Origin: a virus
DNA length: 64,000 nt
Direction: 5' to 3' (one strand)
IMG/VR virus record: IMGVR_UViG_3300033978_000477
Location: 21,452 to 85,451 of that record
In this document: piece after piece, positions 17,446-25,108 of the stretch
Layout of the letters: the number at the start of each line of letters is the position of its first letter
How positions within the stretch are numbered: position 1 is the stretch's first letter
Notes under the pieces: model-generated
Database searches by the model: none
What the model was told of the DNA's origin: nothing
Seen by the model: only the letters and a program-made list of their open reading frames with translations
Translations under genes and position numbers: made by a program

Positions 17446-17771
17446 CGCAGCACCAGCTCTGCCCAGTTGTAGGTGCGCCCGGTGGCGAAGCGGTCGTAGC
17501 CACCGCAAGGTCCGCCGATGATGCCAGTGTACCGATGCATCTCCTGAGTACGGCGAACCGGAGTCATGCGAGCAATCCAGGACCAACGCTCGACGACGTT
17601 GCCGGGCTCGCGATGCGCCACGAAGTCGGTGCCGCGCCACACCTCGCTCGCGACCTTGGCGCCATCATGAAGTCGAAGCGCTCCGCGACTGCGACGCACC
17701 CAGCGATGAGCGACCAGTACGTCCCTTGCGCCGGTGCGCGCGAGTTCGTAGCGCCTGTAGTTGCCGGTCAT
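17442..17771 (-). CDS. Hypothetical phage protein
   Basis: 109 residues from the ATG at 17771 (MTGNYRRYELARTGARDVLV). Basic, Trp-rich (WRGTDF, VERWSW); no domain recognised. Coupled to genes on both sides by 4-base overlaps; the ASCH gene follows. Confidence 0.5.
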   Translation of the reverse strand: MTGNYRRYELARTGARDVLVAHRWVRRSRGALRLHDGAKVASEVWRGTDFVAHREPGNVVERWSWIARMTPVRRTQEMHRYTGIIGGPCGGYDRFATGRTYNWAELVLR

Positions 17772-18091
17772 GACGCCACCGCCTTCATGCGCTTGCGGTC
17801 GCCGGACTTGCGGGACGCTTCCGACAGCGCAGCCGCCATCCGCGAGGCGATGAGCCAGGCCCCGTCCCATGAGTCGAACAACTTCACCCGCACGATGTGG
17901 GTCCCGTGGCAGAACAGTTCGATGATGCGTCCCTCGTTGTTGCCGTTCTTGACGCGGACGTCGATGACGCCGTCAGCGAAGCCGGACTTGCGGATGGCCG
18001 TCACGATGTCGGGACGTTGGACGCTGACCCACTCGACGCTCAGGTTGTTGATTTGCGCCCAGCGTTCGAGGATGCGGTTGTTGATGCACAT
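17768..18091 (-). CDS. Hypothetical phage protein
   Basis: 107 residues starting MCINNRILERWAQINNLSVE. Contains a beta-rich middle (IDVRVKNGNNEGRIIELF) and a basic C-terminus. Its leader carries GGAG in CTGGATAGGAG, a sequence also found before the DUF932-like gene. Confidence 0.5.
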   Translation of the reverse strand: MCINNRILERWAQINNLSVEWVSVQRPDIVTAIRKSGFADGVIDVRVKNGNNEGRIIELFCHGTHIVRVKLFDSWDGAWLIASRMAAALSEASRKSGDRKRMKAVAS

Positions 18092-18129
18092 GAGAGACTC
18101 CTATCCAGAAAGGTTGAGGGGGAAAGGAA

Positions 18130-18155
18130 GGGCGCTGCGTTGCAGCGCAGCGCCC
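18130..18155 (-). terminator. Strong GC-rich hairpin behind the DUF932-like gene
   Basis: GGGCGCTGCG (18130-18139) pairs perfectly with CGCAGCGCCC (18146-18155), loop of 6. On the minus strand a pyrimidine tract (TTCCTTTCCCCC) follows. It separates the DUF932-like gene from three coupled genes and may act as a terminator or attenuator. Confidence 0.6.
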
Positions 18156-18171
18156 TACCGGGTGACAGAAC

Positions 18172-19605
18172 TCAGCGCGCTTCGACGTAGCGGAGCGGCT
18201 TGACGTTGTTGACCATCCAGGCCCCGACTGCGCGCTCTGCGTCGCGACGTTGCTCGGTGCCCTGGGTCTGGATGTACTTGGTCCAGCCCTGGGCGAAGTC
18301 GGCGCGGGACAAGTAGGACTCCTCGCGGCGCTCGTTGAAGAACGCGGTGGTCAGTCCCTCGATGTGGTGGTCGGTGCGGCCGGGGAGCACCGCCGAGAGT
18401 TCGCTGCTGCGGTCAGTCAGCAGCGCGCGCCAGAAGCCGGGGATGGCATCTTCGAGGGGGACACCCGAGGGCACCTCGATTGCCTGCGCGCGCTTGGTGC
18501 CCCAAGCTTTGCAGAGTACCTCGATGGCCGCAGTGGCCGCGTCGACCATGACTGCGACGTCGTCCAGAATCGCGCCGCGGTGGATGCGCGAGGCGCCGAC
18601 GCCGTCAGCGACGTAGGTGGAGGCGTTGAGGCAGCGCAGGAGTTCGATGCCGCCGCCGCCGTCAAGGCGTCCGGTGCCGTTGTCCCGCGAGCGGAAGGAC
18701 GCGAAGCCCTTGAACGCCTCGCCGACCGCTTGCTCTGCCACCGGGGTAGGGGTCCAGACCGAGGCGCGAAGCTCCCAGCCCGTCGTCGTGGGGTCGTACG
18801 CAGTGGCGCCGCGGGCATCGGCCGGCAGGGCGTCTACAAGCCGCGCCAGCGCTTCCGGGGCATCGGCGACACCGTAGGAAGGGGAGACCGCGGCGAAGAT
18901 GTCCTGGAGCCCCTGAGCGGTGCGGGTGCGCAACTTGAAGCGCAGGTCAGGGCGGCGCTTCAGTTCGCGCACCATCACCTCGGCAATCGTCTCCTTGTCG
19001 TGGCGGACAGCCGCCATGTCGCGCTCGTCCTCCGGCTTGGCAAGCTCCTCGCTGACGCGCTCACGTAGACCAAGCAGGAACCCAAGGCAGGGGGACTGAA
19101 GGCGTCCGCAGATGCCGCGGAGCGCGGTCTCGGTCATGCGGAGGCCATTCATTGAAACGATGCCGTTGACGTGAACGCCGCGCGCCATGTCCGCCGCGCT
19201 CGTCTCAACGTCGACCCGCTTCTCAGCGCGAACCATCTCGATGATTTGGTGGGCCGCATCGCGGACCAGGGTCATCGCGTCGTGCTCTGCCTTGCGGGCG
19301 TTCTGAGTCTCGTAACCCTCGACCGCCATCCGGGTGCCAGTGGCGTAGAACTGCTCCGCAGCGTTGACAGCGACGCCGCCAGCGATGAGCGCCGCCTGCT
19401 GTTGCTCGATGCGCTCCTTGGCGGCAACGTCGACCGTCTGCTCCGTCCAGGTGGAGTAGACCGGAGCGTCAACCACCGGAACGATCTGCGGGATACCGCC
19501 GCCTGCCTCGCGAACCATCGCGTCGGCGACGCTCATCGGGTCATCGGCGAGGGCAACGACCTTGGTGATGTCGTTCAGGGTGATGCTGTAGTGGGTCGCG
19601 TTCAT
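18172..19605 (-). CDS. DUF932-like phage/plasmid protein
   Basis: 477 residues. The central part (FKLRTRTAQGLQDIFAAVSP followed by YGV and ARLVDALP) resembles DUF932 proteins, which are common on phages and plasmids and often near recombination or anti-defence genes. The rest is mixed alpha/beta with no catalytic motif seen. Preceded by CTGGATAGGAG as leader/ribosome site. Identification rests on pattern similarity. Confidence 0.5.
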   Translation of the reverse strand: MNATHYSITLNDITKVVALADDPMSVADAMVREAGGGIPQIVPVVDAPVYSTWTEQTVDVAAKERIEQQQAALIAGGVAVNAAEQFYATGTRMAVEGYETQNARKAEHDAMTLVRDAAHQIIEMVRAEKRVDVETSAADMARGVHVNGIVSMNGLRMTETALRGICGRLQSPCLGFLLGLRERVSEELAKPEDERDMAAVRHDKETIAEVMVRELKRRPDLRFKLRTRTAQGLQDIFAAVSPSYGVADAPEALARLVDALPADARGATAYDPTTTGWELRASVWTPTPVAEQAVGEAFKGFASFRSRDNGTGRLDGGGGIELLRCLNASTYVADGVGASRIHRGAILDDVAVMVDAATAAIEVLCKAWGTKRAQAIEVPSGVPLEDAIPGFWRALLTDRSSELSAVLPGRTDHHIEGLTTAFFNERREESYLSRADFAQGWTKYIQTQGTEQRRDAERAVGAWMVNNVKPLRYVEAR

Positions 19606-19672
19606 GGGGGAATCTCCTATCCAGTTGTTTGGGTTGTGCGTCGCGTTGCAGCGCGCCGCGGGGTGTCGTTGT

Positions 19673-19828
19673 TCAGCGCCAGTACCCGGTGGCCTTCAGC
19701 GCGTCCTCGGCCGCGAAGTATTCGCGCCATGCCTTGTTCTGCGAAGACTTCGAGAGGTTCGCAGACTCGACGCGGCGGACGTTTGCTTGCGCTTTCTCGA
19801 ACCGGCTCTTGATGTCGTCGTTGCTCAT
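19673..19828 (-). CDS. Small helical protein (51 aa)
   Basis: MSNDDIKSRFEKAQANVRRV continues to AWREYFAAEDALKATGYWR. Fully helical and charged; starts at the ATG at 19828, just downstream of the operon terminator at 19875-19900. No family recognised. Confidence 0.45.
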   Translation of the reverse strand: MSNDDIKSRFEKAQANVRRVESANLSKSSQNKAWREYFAAEDALKATGYWR

Positions 19829-19874
19829 GAGATTAACATACGCGCGCGGCAATCCGCGCGCAAGTGGATAACGC

Positions 19875-19900
19875 AAAAAAAAGACCAGTGACGGTCTTTT
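19875..19900 (-). terminator. Intrinsic terminator of the type IV CRISPR operon
   Basis: On the minus strand: AAAAGACC, loop GTCACT, GGTCTTTT, then four more T residues. Stem at 19879-19886 and 19893-19900. It lies 21 bases after the stop of the SLOG gene and marks the 3' end of the leftward transcript carrying the cas genes. Confidence 0.85.
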
Positions 19901-19920
19901 CTGCGGGAAACGCGATGCTT

Positions 19921-20280
19921 TTAGTTGAGCATGTCGACGGCGTCGACAACCTCGACGCCAGCCGCACGCGCCCTCGCGACCATGTCCGCAGTCCCGCGTC
20001 CACCAGGGAACGCGACTACGAGGTCGGGCTTCTCCCGCTCCAGCATCAGCGCGTTGCGGATGGGTCCTGCTGCCCGACCGTGCGTCTTCCAGTCGGCATG
20101 GTAGGCGACGCATTGGTGTCCGTTCTCCCGCGCCCAGCGGGCCGCCAGCGCGTCAGCGCCAGTGGCTCCGCCGTGGACGATGCGGAGGTCACCGTGGAAC
20201 GCGTGTAGCGTGTTCAGCGTGTCTCTGACGCGGTGCCAGTCTGAGTAGTCGCGTCCGCCGCAAACGAGGATGGTGGTCAC
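19921..20280 (-). CDS. SLOG-family (YspA/DUF2493-like) protein
   Basis: 119 residues. MTTILVCGGRDYSDW at the start, then IVHGGATGADALAARWA and VVAFPGGRGTADMVARA: the glycine-rich Rossmann-like set of DUF2493/SLOG proteins, which bind nucleotides or nucleotide-derived ligands. Its start overlaps the stop of the cysH-like gene, so it is the last cistron of the type IV CRISPR operon. A ligand-sensing or nucleotide-processing role with the cysH-like product is inference. Confidence 0.8.
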   Translation of the reverse strand: MTTILVCGGRDYSDWHRVRDTLNTLHAFHGDLRIVHGGATGADALAARWARENGHQCVAYHADWKTHGRAAGPIRNALMLEREKPDLVVAFPGGRGTADMVARARAAGVEVVDAVDMLN

Positions 20281-21026
20281 CGGTTCACGTCCCGTTCCCG
20301 CGCTGCAAGCGCGTCAGTCAACTCGTCCGAATAATACGCGCGCTCCCACGCGCGTCGCCCATGCCCGGTCCCTCGGTCCCCTCCCAGCGACCCAACGCGG
20401 ATGTAGTTCCGGTCGTACATGCCGCCTTGGGTGCATGCGTACGCGGGATGCAACGGCAGCCCATGGGCATGAATGAACGGGAACACGTGAAGCGCCACCT
20501 TCCAGTGCCCGATTGGGGCGCAGGTGTTCTCCGTGGTGAGTCCGTAGTGCGCCGTTCGAAGGCGCCTGACCGCAGACTCTTGGGCGCGCACACCCGAGAT
20601 GTGGCGCTTCCCGAACATGCGCTCGGCTTGCGCGAAACCCTCGGATGACGTGAGCCCCTTCTTCGCGGTACGAGCCTCGACCTCGTGATAGTTGGCGGTC
20701 GGATGCATCGCGAGAAATGCGTCCCGAACCAAGACGCAATCTGGGTTCTCACGATCATCGACGCGCACCCAGACGAGAGGAACATGGATCCCGTGGGTCA
20801 ACGCGATGTGCGCCGTCACCACGGAGTCCTTGCCCCAACTCACCCCGAGGTAACCGCGCCTGCCATCAGGGCCGGCATCAAGGAACGTTCGCATCTCGTG
20901 AGCTGCCTTGCGAGCAAGCACATCAAGAGTCGGCCGCATCCTCTTTGCCTCAAGCGCATCGGTGCGCTCATAGATGGCCCACTGCTCCAAATCGCGTGGC
21001 GTATGGCGCGGACTGGCTATCAGCAC
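20277..21026 (-). CDS. cysH-like: CysH-like PP-loop protein, type IV-B associated
   Basis: 249 residues from a GTG overlapping the csf3 stop. GVSWGKDSVV (residues 61-70) is the PP-loop of adenine nucleotide alpha-hydrolases such as PAPS reductase. The catalytic ECGLH-type C-terminal Cys motif of true PAPS reductases is not seen. A cysH-like gene is the usual companion of type IV-B csf genes; its biochemical role there is unsettled. Position directly behind csf3, with 4- to 7-base overlaps, supports it as part of the same operon. Confidence 0.85.
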   Translation of the reverse strand: MLIASPRHTPRDLEQWAIYERTDALEAKRMRPTLDVLARKAAHEMRTFLDAGPDGRRGYLGVSWGKDSVVTAHIALTHGIHVPLVWVRVDDRENPDCVLVRDAFLAMHPTANYHEVEARTAKKGLTSSEGFAQAERMFGKRHISGVRAQESAVRRLRTAHYGLTTENTCAPIGHWKVALHVFPFIHAHGLPLHPAYACTQGGMYDRNYIRVGSLGGDRGTGHGRRAWERAYYSDELTDALAARERDVNR

Positions 21027-21655
21027 GCAGTGGCCTCCTCACGATGTTTCTGCCAGTACGGAGGCGCCAGAACGCGCCGTTCGATGCGATGCTCTCCCAG
21101 TCCCTCCCAGTCGAGCGGAAGCGGTCTGAGTGGCCGCCCAGCGCGAAGAACGGGGAAGCCCGGCCACGCTTCGATCGGCTCAACCACCCACCGATCCACA
21201 CGGCCGAGACCGACGCCGCGCTTCTTCCCGAGGTGAGTGACGAGCGAGAGGATGTCCGTCACCGCGTCGATGTCCCCGATGGCATAGAACGTCATCAGAT
21301 CGCCATGCAGGTGCAGAGTCTCGGCGGGGATGCGGAAGCCCTTGGACAGGCCGCCCTTTGGGTTGACGCTCATCTTGGTCTTCCCGAGCATCTGCGCCTC
21401 CAGCATCGGGAAGCGCTTGTTGATGAACCGCTTCTCGTGCAGCTCGACACTGAACTGCCCCGTCGACGCGAGGTAGATGCCGCGCTCTCGCGAGATGGGG
21501 ATCTGAATGTCAACGAGAGGACCGAACCCCGGAGGGGGGAGCGCGTCGCGCACGGCAATGGCTGCCATGAGCAACGCGTCCAGTGCAATGCTCGCATGAG
21601 GAAGCATCACGGAACCGCGCAGGTGTGCGCGAGCGACGAAGGGACCCATGGTCAC
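21020..21655 (-). CDS. csf3: Csf3 (type IV Cas5-like RAMP)
   Basis: 211 residues. PFVARAHLRGSVMLPHASIA at the start, then LVDIQIPISRERGIYLASTG and GKTKMSVNPKGG. The glycine-rich HLGKKRGVGLGRVDRWVVEP is the Gly-loop of the RAMP fold. Size and order (after csf2, before cysH) match Csf3, the Cas5-like subunit that caps the crRNA 5' end. Overlaps csf2 by 4 bases. Subtype assignment rests on gene content, not on a profile search. Confidence 0.85.
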   Translation of the reverse strand: MTMGPFVARAHLRGSVMLPHASIALDALLMAAIAVRDALPPPGFGPLVDIQIPISRERGIYLASTGQFSVELHEKRFINKRFPMLEAQMLGKTKMSVNPKGGLSKGFRIPAETLHLHGDLMTFYAIGDIDAVTDILSLVTHLGKKRGVGLGRVDRWVVEPIEAWPGFPVLRAGRPLRPLPLDWEGLGEHRIERRVLAPPYWQKHREEATAC

Positions 21656-22659
21656 GCGTCCACCTCGGACAGAAACTTGGCGACCTTCTCTTTCCGCTCG
21701 CTCACATGCGAGAAGAAGAGGGAGCCGATCTTCGGCGCCAACGCTCCAACGTCCAGGTTCTCCGGCGCCTCACGAGGGCGACGAACCGCGATCTGCTTTG
21801 CGATGATCGGACGGATGCGCCCGTGCCCGGTCGCGCGTTTCCCCCCGACGCGAGCATCGCGAAGGAAGGCGCCAACCATCGTGTTGAACGTGTCCCGCTC
21901 AAGCTCCGTGTGGACCGTCGCAGTGACCGACCAGTAGAACAGTGCGCCGGAGACAACGGTCTCATGGTTGCGAGGAAGCATCGTGCTCTTGGACGAGTCC
22001 GCAATGACGACGTCGCCGACTTCCTTCCCGTGTTCGGACGCAAGCAGTCGCCGCTCGATGCTCAGCCCTCCGTCCGTCAGAAGCTTGCGCTTCCCAGGGT
22101 CCAGGCTCGGGTCCATGCGAACGCGCATCACCTCTTCGACGTGACCGCGTGCAGATGAGAGTTTGACCCCGTGCTCCTTCAGCCATTCGTTGACCCACTC
22201 CGGCATCCGGTGGGCAGTCTCGTCGCAGATCAAGTCCGCCGCATCCACTTGGACCTTCCCAGGGATCGCGCGGTTCTGGGCGCAGCCTCCGAGGAGTCCT
22301 AGGGGAGGGCAGAGATCGATCATGACAGAGTAGTCCGACAACTTCACGGACCCTTCCTGCGAGCCAGATATCATCCCGCCAGCGAAGAGAAGTCGCAGAG
22401 CGGCCTCGCCAAGCGCGGGGTTTTCCAGCATCCCGGCCGCATCAAGAAGCGCGTAAGCGCCGGCCTCGCGCAGACCGTGGCGCATCGTGTCTCCGGTGAT
22501 GATCGGTACATGTGCAAAGGAGCCATCGGGCAGACGGCGCTTCTCGCGCATCACGAGAGACGTGTTGCCGATGCTCTCCGATGCATGGGCAATTGGCGTA
22601 AGGGCCTCAAGGATGAAATCGTAACGAACCACTTCGTGAACCTTCTTCGTCTCGCTCAT
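21652..22659 (-). CDS. csf2: Csf2 (type IV Cas7-like backbone subunit)
   Basis: 335 residues from the ATG at 22659 (MSETKKVHEVVRYDFILEAL). The family pattern is LTPIAHASESIGNTSLV, then IITGDTMRHGLREAGAYALL and the Gly-rich VGGKRATGHGRIRP near residue 290. Cas7 subunits polymerise along the guide RNA. The start overlaps the stop of the cas11-like gene (ATGA) and the stop overlaps csf3. One of the clearest family matches in the operon. Confidence 0.9.
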   Translation of the reverse strand: MSETKKVHEVVRYDFILEALTPIAHASESIGNTSLVMREKRRLPDGSFAHVPIITGDTMRHGLREAGAYALLDAAGMLENPALGEAALRLLFAGGMISGSQEGSVKLSDYSVMIDLCPPLGLLGGCAQNRAIPGKVQVDAADLICDETAHRMPEWVNEWLKEHGVKLSSARGHVEEVMRVRMDPSLDPGKRKLLTDGGLSIERRLLASEHGKEVGDVVIADSSKSTMLPRNHETVVSGALFYWSVTATVHTELERDTFNTMVGAFLRDARVGGKRATGHGRIRPIIAKQIAVRRPREAPENLDVGALAPKIGSLFFSHVSERKEKVAKFLSEVDA

Positions 22660-23042
22660 TGTGCCGCTTCCTCTCGTGCTGCCTGGGCAGCTTCCTTGCG
22701 TTGTTCGGCGATGCCACGGGCCATCGCAATCAGGTAGCCAAACTCCCTTTCGATCAAGTCGAGCCATGCGCGGGAGCAGTTGTTCTCTCGGACGAAGTCC
22801 GCGAGATCACGAGAAGAGCGAGAGCTGTCCACTCGCAGCGCCCCCAACTGAAGCGTTCGAACCATCTTGGTCGTCCACTCCTCTACCGATTCGCTCTGCC
22901 GAGATGCCGCCAGCATCCGGCTCTGCAACTGATCCCAGTGCTTCAGGACGTTGCACCCAGGCGTCCCCAGGTACGCGCTCCGAAGCTCCAGCAGAAGCTC
23001 CACTGTCAGCGTCCGCAGACGCTCTTTCTTTTCCTCGTTCAC
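22656..23042 (-). CDS. cas11: Cas11-like small subunit, nested in the end of csf1
   Basis: 128 residues from the GTG at 23042 (AGGGA 7 bases upstream); the ATG at 23072 would add ten residues. All-helical: RLRTLTVELLLELRSAYLG, VEEWTTKMVRTLQLGALRV, then SRAWLDLIEREFGYLIAMA. Size, helical content and place between csf1 and csf2 are those of the type IV-B small subunit Cas11. Its first 79 codons lie out of phase inside csf1. Assignment is from position and fold type; sequence conservation in Cas11 is weak. Confidence 0.75.
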   Translation of the reverse strand: MNEEKKERLRTLTVELLLELRSAYLGTPGCNVLKHWDQLQSRMLAASRQSESVEEWTTKMVRTLQLGALRVDSSRSSRDLADFVRENNCSRAWLDLIEREFGYLIAMARGIAEQRKEAAQAAREEAAQ

Positions 23043-23817
23043 GTTTCGGTCCCTTCTTCTTGGTCGGCCCATCAGCCTTCGATTTCGTCGTCTTCGCCGC
23101 GGCCTTCTTTGCCGCCTTCTCTTGTTTCTCCGCTTCCATCCTTTCGGCCACTGCGGCCTCGTCACGTTGCGCCAGCCAGATGGCCAACTCAAACCACTGC
23201 CCACCACGCCTAAAGCCGTGCTTGGTCTCGAACGCGTGAAGCTTCGCCCCGCACAACTGCCACGCGCGCGAGCCGAGAGCCCCAGACAGAATCTCCTCCT
23301 TCGTTGCGCCCATCGTCAGCAGATCGGCGATGTCGTCCAGCATTGACCAGCCTTCAGCATCGCGAGGCAACTCGACGATGGCCTCCTCGAACAGGACCGC
23401 ACCACCGGCCTGTCCAGGCGCGTTGATGGGGGTCCACGGGATCAGGTGCTTCTTGCCGCTGTCCGCGATGGCGGCGAACCATGGGGCCTCGTGGGTGCGG
23501 CGAATGAAGTCTCGGATGGCTGGCTTCTGCCCCTTGTTCACGCGGACGTGAGAGGAGCCTTCCACCAGGTGCGTCCACATGCGCTCAGTGTCGGGAGGTT
23601 TGCCGGCCATGACGTGGACACATGACTCGCAGACGTAGCCGCTCTCTGCGCAGCGGACGCGGTTCTGGCCTGTAAAGTTTGCGCCGGCCCACTTGTGACG
23701 CTCCACCCCTCGCGTCGCGTCACCGCCGCAAACCCAACAATGGAACGCTTCCATGTCTCGGCACATGGCGTTTGGCTTGAGCCCGAGAATCTTGTGGATG
23801 ATCTGGCTAGGGCTCAC
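22807..23817 (-). CDS. csf1: Csf1 (type IV Cas8-like subunit) with C-terminal extension
   Basis: 336 residues. The start SPSQIIHKILGLKP followed by a four-Cys zinc site (CWVC at 27-30, CESC at 63-66) with GANFTG between is typical of Csf1. NKGQKPAIRDFIRRTH and DSGKKHLIPWTPIN also fit. The conserved core ends near residue 220. A Lys/Ala-rich linker follows, then a low-complexity tail (residues ~259-336) that overlaps cas11 in another frame. Csf1 is usually 200-250 residues, so the tail is an extension. Overlaps the cas6-like gene by 4 bases. Confidence 0.85.
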   Translation of the reverse strand: MSPSQIIHKILGLKPNAMCRDMEAFHCWVCGGDATRGVERHKWAGANFTGQNRVRCAESGYVCESCVHVMAGKPPDTERMWTHLVEGSSHVRVNKGQKPAIRDFIRRTHEAPWFAAIADSGKKHLIPWTPINAPGQAGGAVLFEEAIVELPRDAEGWSMLDDIADLLTMGATKEEILSGALGSRAWQLCGAKLHAFETKHGFRRGGQWFELAIWLAQRDEAAVAERMEAEKQEKAAKKAAAKTTKSKADGPTKKKGPKRERGKERASADADSGASAGASERVPGDAWVQRPEALGSVAEPDAGGISAERIGRGVDDQDGSNASVGGAASGQLSLFS

Positions 23818-24737
23818 GGAACCTCCGAGACACGAATGCGCCCAAAGCCAAACGCGGTGCGCCCTCCAAAGCCGGTACGTGCTGCGACTTCAAGAAGCCA
23901 CCGGGCTGGAGCGTTTGCCTCGACCACGCAATGCCCCTCCCAGCCTGAAACGGTGCCGTACTTGCCGCCGACCTCTACCCTGGCGACCCTCGTATCGACC
24001 TCAGACGCTTCGACGCGGATCAGGTCGTCCGTCTTCAGGTGTTCGAGAGAGAAACGCTGAAGCCAAGCTCCGGCGAGTGTGTTGAGCAGCGCGACTGATG
24101 TTGGCTTCTCGTGGCTCTTGGTGCGCCCATCCGTTGTCATGACGACAGGGGTGATGGTGTCGATACGGACGCGCTTCCTGCCCCTAGCAATGCCGCGCGG
24201 CGCCTTGATTCGGAAGGCCTGTCCAAACTTGAACTTCGATGGATGCCCGTACAGTGGACAGTCGACAGTCTTGCCGGCCAATGAGGCGCCAGCATCGTGC
24301 CACCAGTGGACCGCCCAACCGCTCTGATACGGGAACAGCGTCCACAACGGAAAGCGAGGCATGTGCCCCATGTCGAGGATGTTGGTCAGTGCGCCATGAA
24401 GGCCCCGGGTGTTTCGCAACTCAATGGGCCACTTTGGCGACGGGTAGACACTGAAGGCCATTGATGCGCCCGGCAGGTACGTGTCGAACGGAGGGGCGCC
24501 AGCAAGCCATGGTTTGCGGGTGGAGCAGGCTCGGTTTGCCTCTGCCCACTTGCGGTTCCGCTCCCTGTCCTTCTCGACGTAGGAAGGCGATGCTCTCCGT
24601 GCACGGTCCCGCTCCCGCTCCCGTTCCTTCCTGCACTCTTCAGAGCAGAACTGCGTCATCCAAGGGTTGGCCGTTTGGTACACCGACCGGCAACGTTTGC
24701 ACTCTGCTTCGTACCGCTCACGCTCTGCTGCGTTCAT
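23814..24737 (-). CDS. cas6-like: Cas6-like RAMP with N-terminal zinc finger
   Basis: 307 residues from the ATG at 24737 (GAGGTG seven bases upstream); a GTG at 24752 overlaps the mazG-like stop. Residues 13-35 form a CxxC-x14-CxxxC zinc finger (CKRC, CSEEC), followed by an Arg/Glu-rich helix. The C-terminus TGFGGRTAFGFGRIRV is the Gly-rich loop typical of Cas6 (GxGxxxxxGFG), preceded by GTVSGWEGHCVVEA as in the Cas6 C-terminal domain. It should bind or cut CRISPR RNA; catalytic residues are not identified. Standard type IV-B loci lack Cas6. It could instead be another RAMP subunit. Confidence 0.7.
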   Translation of the reverse strand: MNAAERERYEAECKRCRSVYQTANPWMTQFCSEECRKERERERDRARRASPSYVEKDRERNRKWAEANRACSTRKPWLAGAPPFDTYLPGASMAFSVYPSPKWPIELRNTRGLHGALTNILDMGHMPRFPLWTLFPYQSGWAVHWWHDAGASLAGKTVDCPLYGHPSKFKFGQAFRIKAPRGIARGRKRVRIDTITPVVMTTDGRTKSHEKPTSVALLNTLAGAWLQRFSLEHLKTDDLIRVEASEVDTRVARVEVGGKYGTVSGWEGHCVVEANAPARWLLEVAARTGFGGRTAFGFGRIRVSEVP

Positions 24738-24748
24738 CAACTCACACC

Positions 24749-25108
24749 TCACCCATTCCGATGCGACCGCGTCTCGTTGTAGGCGCTCTTGATCAGCACC
24801 GCGCGACCGATGTCGACGCCGTTCTCCTCTGCGGTGTCGAGCGCACGGATGATGATGTCAGCCAGCTCCTCTTCCATGCAGGTGAGGGGCTCAGCCGTCT
24901 TCTTGTCGCACGGCTTGTCCAGCATCCCGCGCCGGTAGGCCTCCCAGAGTTCGGAGACCTCGCCGTGCAGGTTTGCGACCGAGACAGCCATGGGCACCGG
25001 TTCGTCGTGGAAGCCTTTCGACCTGGCGATGCCGTAGACGTGGTTGGCAAGTGAGCGCAGCGAGTCCGCGATGCGCCGGCCTTCGCCGCTGTCTATGTAT
25101 AGAGTCAT
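24749..25108 (-). CDS. MazG-like NTP pyrophosphohydrolase
   Basis: 119 residues from the ATG at 25108. NLHGEVSELWEAYRRG and CMEEELADIIIRALDTAEEN reproduce the ExxE and ExxD metal-binding motifs of the MazG/dUTPase all-alpha family. It would hydrolyse NTPs to NMPs, as many phage MazG proteins do. Its stop overlaps a GTG that may start the cas6-like gene, so it could share the CRISPR transcript. Confidence 0.8.
   Translation of the reverse strand: MTLYIDSGEGRRIADSLRSLANHVYGIARSKGFHDEPVPMAVSVANLHGEVSELWEAYRRGMLDKPCDKKTAEPLTCMEEELADIIIRALDTAEENGVDIGRAVLIKSAYNETRSHRNG

Noticed and set aside
20277-21026. Reading the PP-loop protein as a true PAPS reductase of sulfur metabolism
   Set aside because: It lacks the C-terminal catalytic Cys motif, has no sulfate-assimilation neighbours, and is coupled to csf3.
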